Position numbers and translations under genes: made by a program. From positions 19,777,177 through 19,841,176 of the forward strand of contig OY740768.1 in NCBI GenBank assembly GCA_963513935.1: a stretch of DNA of 64,000 bases, read 5' to 3'. The notes beneath the pieces were generated by a model. The model was not told where the DNA came from, searched no databases, and was given only the letters and a program-made list of their open reading frames with translations. Below, in pieces: positions 53,481 through 64,000 of the stretch. The stretch comes from Aphrophora alni. Taxonomy: Eukaryota > Arthropoda > Insecta > Hemiptera > Aphrophoridae. Position 1 is the stretch's first letter. Every line of letters begins with the position of its first letter.

Positions 53481-53650
53481 ACTCTTTTTTAAGAAGAAAA
53501 ATCCTAACATAAAGACCCCTAGGCCTTAAGTACATTATAAGAAGAGTTGTTTAAAACAGAGCTGTAGGAAAAATTAAAGATAGAGATGAATTTCTTGAAA
53601 TGTACCCAAAGCTACTTGAAAAAATATATAGATCCAGCTAGAGTTTTACA
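53481..53650 (+). repeat. Dispersed repeat family A, copy 15 (partial)
   Basis: 'cctaacataaagacccct', 'aggccttaagtacattata', 'agatagagatgaatttc', 'ctacttgaaaaaatatatag' and 'atccagctagag'. Both ends are degraded. Confidence 0.65.
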
Positions 53651-56600
53651 TAGTAGAAGCAAGTCCATTCCCTTATGTGCACTCAGCAATGTCGTTTCAC
53701 CAGCGCTGCAATTCTCCGCAATTGAATTACTATACTCACTGCATTACAAACTACTCTCACAAATTATATACTCTGTATGATAATATTAGGTACTCGCGGA
53801 TCTCGGAGTATATTAATTATTTGGAGATAATTATTTATTTTCAAAAACATTACTACTATATAGTATTTACAATATACCACGTATTGTTGTTATGTAAATA
53901 CTAGATCTTAATTCTCACTATTTTACACTAATTTACAAATTCTTATTATGTTACAAACTAATACAATTTTAACATTAAATACAATTCTACAAAAACGTGC
54001 TTCAAGTTAGAATATTAATGAATCCCTAAAAACAAATATTTTAATACAAACACAAACATAAAATTATTTATTGCATTTACATCAAAACATATCAATAATA
54101 GGTTGAAAACAGGTAAAATTTTATTCATAAAAAAGAAATATGTTGAAAAATATGGAACCTAAGAGATGATGTTAAGTAAATTGTTGTTATGTTGTTATTT
54201 TAAGCTGTAAACGTATATATGACAAGACAAACCAAAGCTTGGGTCCGATTTTCAGCCACGCTTCCCCTAAATTTTTGAATTCCCCGAGCTGCACATTATT
54301 CAGTACGTTTTATAATGAGTTTCCTGTCACTTTCTCTATGCTGCCCGATTCATTGTACAATTTGAGTCATTTTTCCCTTTAAACCGTTACAATTGTGAAA
54401 CATGTAAGAGCCAAAAATGAAGCTTAGTGAATAAAGAGTCGATCTTAGGAATGTAGGCCTAAAGATTCCGCTTTACAAAAATATCAAATAATTAGTTGTT
54501 TTTTGAAATTCTCAGCATGAGTGAGAGATTTTGTATTGAAACAGAGAATTTTAAAGACCCCCTGAACATCCATGATGGTATTTATTTTGTATTTTGTACT
54601 TTTGTCTCCATGTTGTATTGTCTTGTTCCCTGCAATGCTTATGACTGCTGTTGTTATTGTTAGAAATGAATAAATAAATAAATAATTGCACTTCCAAGGT
54701 TTGCACCTGTCGACTGCAGTTACTATATTGGCAAACACAAATAGATTAATAACTTTTTATTTTAAAACATCTTATTACCATGGTTTCTATTTTTGTACAT
54801 TATTTTCGGTTCTTACCAAAGAGAAACTTACGAATTTTCCACATTTTAATGAGATTATAAATAAAACTGACATTTCAATTGTTTTCTCTTTTAATTTTAG
54901 GAATATGTTTACATTACTATTTACTTCATAAAAACCTACACAATTTTATGTTGCAATAAAAGGTATAAATACTATAAAAGGGAATAAAAGGTATGTATAC
55001 TGGTATAAATAGTATTTAAAAAAAACTAATTTTCATTGCATCAAATGACGCCTTCCTGCAATTTTCTGCCGAAAACCTTTCAATATAGATGTATGAATTC
55101 CCAATAATTGGCAAGTTGGAAGATCACGTCGACCGAAATTCTTGTCACGAAGTGTCAGCGATCGTGACTTAGGCGCAAAGCCAATAAAGAACACAATTTA
55201 ACCTGATACAATTTACGATGTCATGGTTCCCGACAATAAGTAACCATGGAAAAAACCTACTACCACATTAAAACATATGAAACAGGATTTTCAAAGGTTA
55301 AATCATCCCTCATTGGCAACAACCAAGAGAGGAACTGACGCTCAGTCTTCCTACAGCGTTTCTCCCTTCTTGAGTACCCCTCTTGATTCAGACTCAAACT
55401 GCAAAGCTAAGCTTGTTTTTTGGAAAGGATGTATTATTCGGTTATGGTTTATTAAAGTGCCCATTTTTACTATAATATTTTTATTTTATGTTTAATCAAT
55501 CGTGGTCATCATTACCTTCACACAAAAAAGCATGATATGCTCCTCAATAAAAAACTAACATATAGAGAAAAAACAATAGCATAAATTCTTAACAAAATTA
55601 ACAATACTAGTTAACAATCGTAAACATTGATAAAAGGAAATAAAAACATAGCTTATTATAGGACTGTAAAGTGGTCCTGTAAATCATAAACTACGTTCAA
55701 TTCAATAAACAAAAATATAAAATATTACAAGACTGTAAAAAAATTCTGCAACAGGTTCTATTGTTTTAAATACTTCATAGGATGTTTGTTCTATACACAT
55801 GTAAAACTATTGTAATTTTGTTAATTTTATAAATGCACAGTTACCGTTTACTTTTGCAATTATTAATAAAAAGGTCTCGATTTTTGATAATTTTATAAGG
55901 GAAGAGTTAACAATAGTAAAATTTTAAGAAGCTGAATAAACAAAAAAATATTTGGCTGTAACGACAATATTACAAGGCTGTAAATGGGGCGCTGCAACAA
56001 TCGAATCTAAATATTTTATATTTTATCAAAAACATTCAGACTACATAAAAGGGACAATACCCGATCAAGAATCTAACCATTGTCCCCAGGATAGTAAAAC
56101 ATTCATATCAAATTGAATGGTAATAAAAACCAATTAAATTATAAAACGTTTTAAATTAACATTTTCACTAATCGTAAGTTCATTTCGTACGTTGTATGTT
56201 TTCACCATCAAAGTCCCATTTTACAATTTAATTACAAAAATATATTTAGCGATTTAGTTTAGTTTACTTTCTATTATAATTTTATAAAATAATAATTGCA
56301 TTTATGCTGTAAATGAACATGTATTTGCTGAAAGTAGTTGTAATGGTCCTTATTATTGATACATTTTGGATAGCCGTCAGTAGTATTTATCAAGTATTTA
56401 AAACAACAACACAACATTATACATTGTTCAATCAATGTTATAAGTTGTTTACTTGTAGGAAAATGTGTCAATATGAAACAAAAAAAAACCCCTTCAATAC
56501 ATCTATGCAATCTAAAACATTATTTATTAAGTAAAATGAAGTTAGTTTCCTCCAATAAAATCTTTATTCTTAAACTCTCAAATTAAATCCCTTAATATAT

Positions 56601-57705
56601 CAATAGGAGTGAAGGTAAATAAATAATATTAATTGAACTTATCAGATTTATAAGTTAGAACAGCTGTTAACAGATGGCCCACCAGTTTCAATAGTTACAT
56701 CTATTTAAAACTTAAAATATTTGAATGTGAACCCTATTTTCCTAAAACTACAAAATTTATTACGGTTCTGATTTTAACTTAAAACCCTATTTAAATTAAT
56801 GTTGAATACTAGTATTATTCGTGAAAATTGGGATAGAACAAAAGGATCTAATAATATGGCCTAAAAAACATAGATAATTAATATTTAAGGTGAATTAATT
56901 CAAATGTTCATAAATTTATTTAACCAGAAGGTACTTTACTAACCAAAATTATTTTCATAGTGAGTCTAAAAATATTTAATTTTTAAATTCCATGATTGGA
57001 TCAAAAACTTCCAAACTAAAAATATTCCAGTAAAAATGTCCACATTTATTCGTTTCCCTGTATATTATATTTTATGTGAATTCGAAAAAATTTGAAGCTG
57101 TCGGTAGATTTTAATAAAATAAACGCTAGTTTAAAATTTAATAAATTCACGCTATTCCTTGATTATTTCTTAGTTTTTTTTATCCTTAATATCCTATTAA
57201 TGTTTACATAATACTGTATTTTAAACAAGAAACTTTACGTAGTTTTTTTCTTTTCCTCTGTAGTATTTTTAAATTAATACTTCTTACATTTATTATTACG
57301 TTTGGATTATTCTTATCTGTGTTTTGTCATATATTTATATATAAACAAATGAACACAGCTAACATAAACCTACAGTTAAAGTGACATAATTACAAAACAA
57401 AATTCGGTAGAGCGTGGCAGATAAACTCATTAACTAAATACACCTTTAACCACAACTGGTTAGTTAATTCGTTTAAAACAATATTGTCGTATAGAATTAA
57501 TTAAAACGATAAATTAAATTACTAATATTTTTTACGAGTTCTATGCTCTCTAATGTATTACAACTGTCATAAATTATTTGTTACAAGACATTATTGCTGT
57601 TGCTAGGAGACTGTTTGAATTGTGAATTTCTACTTTATAAATGATTTGCTTTCGATTTGTTAAAATAACTGAAAGTATAGCTTCCTATGTTTATTATTTA
57701 AAATA

Positions 57706-57961
57706 GATAGCAATAATCTATTTTAATTAAACCGTTTATTATTTATTACAAACACAATTACAAACAAGTATTCATTTTTTTAAACTGTAAACAATTAAAT
57801 AATATAAATTTATATGTAGAATAATAAATTTATTACATAAGTTAACCAAATAATAATGATAAAATTAGGAATTGATATAATTTACAATAATTAAAATATA
57901 ACAAAACCATTTCCTATTTCTATTGCTAAATAAATCATTGTAAAAATAGATTATTGCTATC
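57706..57961. repeat. MITE-like inverted repeat
   Basis: GATAGCAATAATCTATTTT at 57706-57724 is matched exactly by its reverse complement at 57943-57961. Just outside, 'aactgaaag' on the left and 'ctttcag' on the right extend the symmetry with a ~30 base insertion on the left. The 218 bases between are AT-rich and non-coding. Compatible with a small non-autonomous DNA transposon or a chance AT-rich hairpin; the 19-base perfect arms favour the former. Confidence 0.5.
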
Positions 57962-60900
57962 TTTCTTTCAGTAAAATAAAAACGAAAACAAATTTACTAC
58001 ACAACAACTGTTTTAAATCTGTGTATTTATTTTTGTGTGCATACAGAGTGATTCAAAAATATGTAGCCAAACTTGAAGAAAATAGTCTACATACAAAAAT
58101 AAAAAATGTAGATACACGTAAGTGTGTAGACGCGTTGTTTTCAGTCTGTATTATTTTTGTATTTTAATTTTCCTAAAAAACAGTAATAATTTCGGTAAAT
58201 AAAAATAGATGAGGTATTTAGTCCCGATTTGATACAAACGCTTTTTTGTAACCATTTATGAGTAAAGAATGTCACTAATATGTGCATTATCATAAAGGCA
58301 GTAAGTTAAAATATTTGAATACTAAATATTTTGAATACCATTAACGCTAAAAACATTACAAAAGACAATATATTTTTCTCTTTAGAATGCAACACGATAT
58401 CTTCATTTTATTACAGGCCTACAGACAGCAGAATTATAGATTAACACTTTTTTTTAGATTGATTACAACAACCAGAAATATAAAATGTTATTTATAATTT
58501 AACAACAACTTTTTAGTATAAACCATAAATTTGTGGTTTTTACTAAATGTTTGTTGTTTTATTAAAATGGAATACCACCAAGTACCCACGGTCTTTAGCA
58601 TAAATAGTTTGTATTGTTAATAGTTATTCTATATTATTATTGGGAACAGTTGCTACACTTAAAGAAGAAAATCAAAAATTAATGTAATTCTATAATCTAT
58701 AATCAAAAATTATTGTTTTATCAATAACTCTGTTATGCATTATCAAAGTAAAAGGAAGATATCAACGTCTTTATTATTAAAATACACAAATATCTTATTT
58801 CTTGTAAACATATTGTAAAGTTAATGGTTTTTGAAACATAGCAAAATGTTATTAAAATTTGTACAAAATAAAAGTTTTGTTTTTGGTATACTGTTAACAG
58901 GTTAGATAAAAAAGACTATACTAAATCAGAATTACACATCTCATCTATTTACCAAGATTATTTACCATATTTTACCATTTAAATGTTGTTTTTTTTCTTT
59001 ATTTTTGCAAAACAATCATTGTTTCGTAAAATTTGGTTACTTAAATAAGTTTTATATGCTTTTAATACCGGATCTAATTATTAAGCTCCCCTCTCCTCCA
59101 CCTACGTAAATATTTCCATATTGTTTCCCTACGTAAACAATTCATCATAGATTTTTAAAGTATTTAAAGATTTTGGATTTCAACCTCTTTAATTTGTATA
59201 GTCAACAATACAATTTCAATTGTAAGTATGATCATATGACGCAACACTTAGATCCGCCTTTAAAAGGTCACTCAAAGTGATGTCTTTAAATTCAAAATGA
59301 TAGCTCAAACTTGAATCAAATTTACTTTTCCAATATATTTTCACTTAAGGAGCAAAAAATTAATTCACCGAATATAATTTTTAACTTAATATTTGAGAAT
59401 TTATTATTACTGGCCTAATTTTATTATATGAATTTGTGTTATTAAATCTAGCCACATTCATAAATATTATTAAACAATACAATTGATCATTTTACTATAA
59501 AAAAAATTACAAATAAATAATAAATTTCCTGTATTATTTGTTTTTAACTTCCAAATTACAATGATTACCACTACCCCATAAACATACACCACCTAAGGGA
59601 CTGGACTACCACAGTCAACAAGTTATCAATAGCAATTCTTGCACTATCGGTTCTTCTCCTATATTTCAAACACAGTAATATTGCTGTTGTATGACTCTCA
59701 ACTTCAAACTGTTCAATTATATAACAGACTGCTCTATATATAGTTATTGGAATGATCTGTGGAAGACAAAAGGCAAATGATTTTCTTACTAGAAACAGCA
59801 AATAAAAATTTGACACTGAAAAAAGATTTAACGAAATTATTCTTGATCATACTTCAGAAAATTGGTTCATAGAATATAAACTACTGTCTAAACTGGTTTC
59901 CTACTCTTAAATGAGAAAGTCTTATAGATTTTGAATCTGTCGAAATCATAACACAGTCAACGATAGCATTTTTCAGTTCTTACTTAAGATTCTACAGATA
60001 AATCAATCCAAGATAACCTCAAGTATAAATTGAACGAAGGTCACTGGTGGGGTACAGTGGGAGGTCATGAATAATTGTTGAACAAATTTATTTACCAATA
60101 CAGGACTTTACGAATAGAAATAAATTAAGAGAGCACAGTATATTTTGTAAGGGGAAAAGATAATATCCATCTCTCCGGCCTGGAATATTTGACAACACAT
60201 AATCGGACTATAGTTTCTGATGATAATATATATTGGTGCTTCTCATCTTGGAAATCTACAAAAAACAATAGTTCCCTCAGTACGATTGTGGTTTTAATAA
60301 ATCCAGCTAATTTAAACCCTGACTGAATTATTGGTCAGTAGCATTCAAAAATTCATCACAATATATTAACTAATATTGAAAGCTTCACTGAAAAATGGAT
60401 AGGAAGAAAATATCTCCCGAACTTTTACGGCTTCAAATTTCATTTGTTTTGAAAGGTCACGTAAAATCTATTATTTATAAGACTCATAACCTTAAAAAAT
60501 ATATAACTGCTGCTTGTCAAAATGTTACACCACGACCTTTTTTTAACGTCCATAATGGATTTATAAACAGATTAAATTACTCCCAAAACTGAATTGTCAA
60601 CAGTTACTTTAACTGTAGGCAGGCAACTTTCTCGATTTAATAATTAATGTAATAATACTATTTACAGTAATTATATTGTAAAGTTGTAACTTTACAAGAC
60701 TTAACTAATTGAGAAGTATCTAAACTGCGAAATTGCTTTGGCAGTTAAAAATATATCTACATGAAGTATACCACTTTCAGTTTGCAAATCTAATTTTCAC
60801 CCTCAGAAACAAATAGATTATTCAGTATCTACAAAACTATACCAAATTTTGTACTTTGTATTCAAATTTATAAGTGGAATTTTAATGCTCAAATAGTAAC

Positions 60901-61812
60901 ACTTAGTTTACCTTTTTCAAAGTAATTATTCAAGTTCCATAAATTTAAAAAAATGTTTTGCATATACTTGAAAAAAAAAACCCCCCAAGTTATTATAGTA
61001 TAAGTATTTTAGAAACAATGAAATATTTTTGCATTCCATTTTCACCATTGTTTTTTTACAATAAAAGGCGTACCTAAATGATGTGTCACATGGTTAAGTT
61101 TGTATGGGAAGTTTCAAAGTTAACCTCCCTCCCCTCCCAAATCGACAGGGTTAATCATAAATTTAAAAATTCCAGAAACGTTGTTGATTTTTAACTATAA
61201 AATAAGTGTTTATTATGAAAAGAATCTGACATAATCTGTGGAAACAGGTAGGGGATGGAGTATTTTAATTTTATACAAATGTGTACAATTTGCAATTTAT
61301 AACCGTAGTTGTGTCTCATATTATGTGAAAATAAGTCAAAAATATTTCAGTCATCCCAGCTTATAATATTAAGTCATCAGATATTATTAACATGGTAATA
61401 AATAGTATTAAATGTCCTATTTTGTTCTTATTTATCCAATCTTTTTTATAAATAACATAAAGTAATGCCCTTGTTTGATTTATTTGAAATGTTAATTGGC
61501 ACAGAAGAAACTTTCTTTAAATACGTTTAAGTTGTATTAAGACACTTACTACATCCAAGCAATTAATAACCTACATATGAATAAATATTTTTCAGACAGT
61601 ATGACTGAATAAAGGTAATATACCTTTATTAGGTTGATTATATCAAGAAATTTCAAAATTAAATATTTTGCTGTAATGAGATATTTATTAAAAACTAACT
61701 TCTTCGTAGATTTCCCTCAATGGAACCACAAACACTTAAAATAATCATTATTGATTTCATTACTAGACTTCTATTTCAATATCATTTACACTTCTCCATA
61801 TTACTCCCAAGT

Positions 61813-61824
61813 CCCCCCCCCCCC
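61813..61824. repeat. C12 homopolymer
   Basis: Twelve consecutive C residues in otherwise AT-rich DNA; a G11 run occurs at 11500-11510. Confidence 0.95.
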
Positions 61825-63447
61825 AGAAATCTCATTACTACTTATACTGCATTAATACAGTTAACTACAATTACAAAACCTTTCTCTTTTATTAGACAAA
61901 CAATTGTTACCCTAATTTAGCACCAATATTTATCTTTAACATATTATAACACGTGTTACGCATATTCCATGACTTACTTTCTTGCCAGAATTCAGTTGTA
62001 ATTAAACAATATATTTTCTTATGATCGATCTGACGTGAATAACAATAAATCAAACATTTTTAATTTTATTATAGTTTTGTTATGTTAGTCAAAACTTAAA
62101 TAGTTTTGATAATTTTATTTTAATGTTCTTTTACTATAATCTCCTTTTTGTTATTATTGTTAATTATTCAAAATATTTTGTTGTTATCATTTTATAATGT
62201 GCAATTTCATATTTTATATGCAGTTAATATTAAAAAATTCAATTTTACTAATATAATCTAAATTCCTATCATATTAAATTTTCCTGTTTATTAATTGTAT
62301 TAAAAACGTTTGAAAATATTTTAATTTTATATTTTTATATATATATATATATCATATTAAATATAAACATTAAAAAATCATCATTTAAATGTTTTAATAT
62401 TGCAATAAAAGTAATTTAACATGCGCCAAACAAAAACAAACTTTAAATTACGTTATTTTCACATTCAAATTCAAGACTTGTAAGAAGCTATTGTTGCCGT
62501 TGCCAAGTAACAGAGAAAAGAGATTGTTCTGTTTTGGACATTAATAGCAATCTTTTACATTTATTTCAGACATAATTCTACACTAATTTATGCAATATTT
62601 TACAACATATGGCATATGGTAATTAAATTTAAAATAAATCACTGAACAAAAAAGATATTTTTTTTCGATTACTGTATGATGATTACAAAAGTTATTTGGT
62701 ATCTCTTAGATATTTTAAGTCATTTGTAATCTGTTCAAAATTTATTTTTCTGAACAAAATTTTATTTCTCTTAACGTAGTATCTAAAATAAATTATATTT
62801 TTTAAATATTTACCCGCCCGTTATTTTGAATTGGAGTAACATAGGGAACATCTAGTTTGGCTGTTCTATTAAACAGACCTTTAAAATTATGTATTAGTCG
62901 ATAGGATTTTACACATGAATATTTAAAGTTGCCCCATTTTTGGGACGTGGGTGAATTTACCTTATAATGTGAAAAATAGGGTTTTAAAATCGAAAACCAT
63001 TTCTAAAGTTTCAGCTTTCTAAATTTTCAAGTTTAAATTATTTACAGGTTCTACGGTTTGTTTTACAAAGTAAGTTTTATTTTTGTTATATTTTCCTACA
63101 ATCTGTTTAAAATAACATTTTATTTATGCTATTATATTGAATATAATGGAAAATATTTCTATTACAAAGAATTGATTATATTTATGTTTTGTTTTCAATA
63201 CTGAAAAATAAAAGATAAATAACTGTAACTACCTCTTCCAACTGTTTCTTAACTCTACCTACATCATAACTTCATACATTCATTATTAAAATTATTTACG
63301 AATAAAATAGCATAGTTATTTAATCCACAATTAGATTTTTTATTATTTATGTTTTAACACTAACATAGGATACAATAAAAGCAGCTATATGGATAAAAAT
63401 ACATCCTGCATAAATACAGCATATTTTTTATCATCATAACCTTATAG

Positions 63448-63589
63448 AAAAAAAGAAGAAAAATACAGCTTAAAATAAAGATTCCTAGCCCACGAATATC
63501 TAATCCAAGACTACATGAATAATAGTATAAATCTAACTAGGTTTTCGGGTTTACCACACTCGTAATAACTATAATGAGCCCCTGAGGTG
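63448..63589 (+). repeat. Dispersed repeat family A, copy 16 (internal deletion)
   Basis: Runs from 'aaataaagattcctagccca' and 'cgaatatc' straight to 'taatccaagactacatgaat', skipping the central ~75 bases present in other copies, then continues through 'aaatctaactagg' to the intact tail 'actataatgagcccctgagg'. Confidence 0.78.
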
Positions 63590-64000
63590 TAAAGATGACT
63601 GATACAGAAATAAGCGAATTGACTGTGAGAATAATAATAATAATTAGTATACAATAAAAACAATGAATTAATTCGAAACACGAACTGAATCAATTTCGTT
63701 CAAATCAGACGTACTTTCGAATTAAAATTTTAACAAATATTTTCCGTATGCCGTCATTTCATTTTGAGAAAGGAAGTGTAGAAGTAATTTGTATGGTGTC
63801 ACAAACTAACAATCTGTACTTAAAATAATTAATTGTTTTAAACTCTTTTGTTTGCATGTTCATTACAAATATAAAGAGTTTAGGGGTATATTCTTAAACA
63901 GTTGTTAAATTGGACAAAAGCTGAAGAAAGTAGCATATTTCCAAAGCAAGTTATGTACAAAACATTTCATTAAAATAAAAAAATATGATAGGCTTATTTA

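Larger units (their letters stand above)
53651..63447. other. Non-coding, very AT-rich
   Basis: Nearly 10 kb without a clear family A or B copy. Includes the MITE-like inverted repeat at 57.7 kb, a C12 run at 61.8 kb and a short TA run near 62.34 kb. No open frame above about 85 codons and none recognisable. Confidence 0.5.

Noticed and set aside
58047..58085. Phrase 'gagtgattcaaaaatatgta' resembling a transposon terminus
   Set aside because: No inverted partner or second copy was found in the window.

Overview
The window is AT-rich (by eye roughly 70% A+T), intron- and repeat-laden animal DNA with essentially one recognisable protein-coding exon. That exon (24175-24927, + strand) encodes a complete-looking 250-residue tachykinin-related peptide (TRP) precursor: a signal peptide followed by nine peptides of the form F-X-G-X-R-Gly-Lys-Lys. 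The FXGXR-amide ending is the arthropod (more broadly protostome) tachykinin signature, so the DNA is most likely from an arthropod. The large AT-rich gene-poor landscape and exclusive use of Gly-Lys-Lys processing sites would fit a chelicerate (horseshoe crab or arachnid) or a crustacean, but this placement is inference, not proof.

Layout. 1-24150: non-coding, with nine copies or fragments of a ~240 bp dispersed repeat (called family A here), several TA microsatellites, short tandem repeats, and a copy of a second dispersed repeat (family B, ~23205-23685) just upstream of the gene. 24154-24174: a textbook 3' splice site whose AG lies one base before the start codon, so the gene must have at least one upstream non-coding exon that cannot be placed with confidence. 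24175-24927: TRP coding exon. 24914-25497: possible alternative terminal intron, with a candidate last exon starting at 25498. 25520-64000: non-coding, with further family A copies (32.1, 33.4, 36.5 on the minus strand, 39.9, 40.4, 51.5, 53.5 and 63.4 kb), family B-like copies (32.9, 46.5, 50.9 kb), an exact-looking 236 bp tandem duplication (48892-49365), an inverted repeat with a degenerate ribozyme-like motif (45852-45949), a MITE-like inverted repeat (57706-57961) and a 114 bp CT tract (51788-51901).

How it works together. The one gene yields a secretory pre-propeptide that would be cut at dibasic sites, trimmed and C-terminally amidated to give nine neuropeptides acting on tachykinin-type G-protein-coupled receptors. 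The rest is the transposon- and microsatellite-derived matrix around it. The points most worth a second look are the split architecture of the precursor (five spaced peptides, then four packed head to tail), the uncertain C-terminus with a possible alternative exon, the strong one-strand bias of repeat family A (about 16 of 17 copies on +), a tandem dimer and a candidate target-site duplication of that family, and over-representation of the palindrome TAGGCCTA. I saw no CRISPR array, no rRNA, no intact tRNA and no intact transposase or reverse transcriptase gene.
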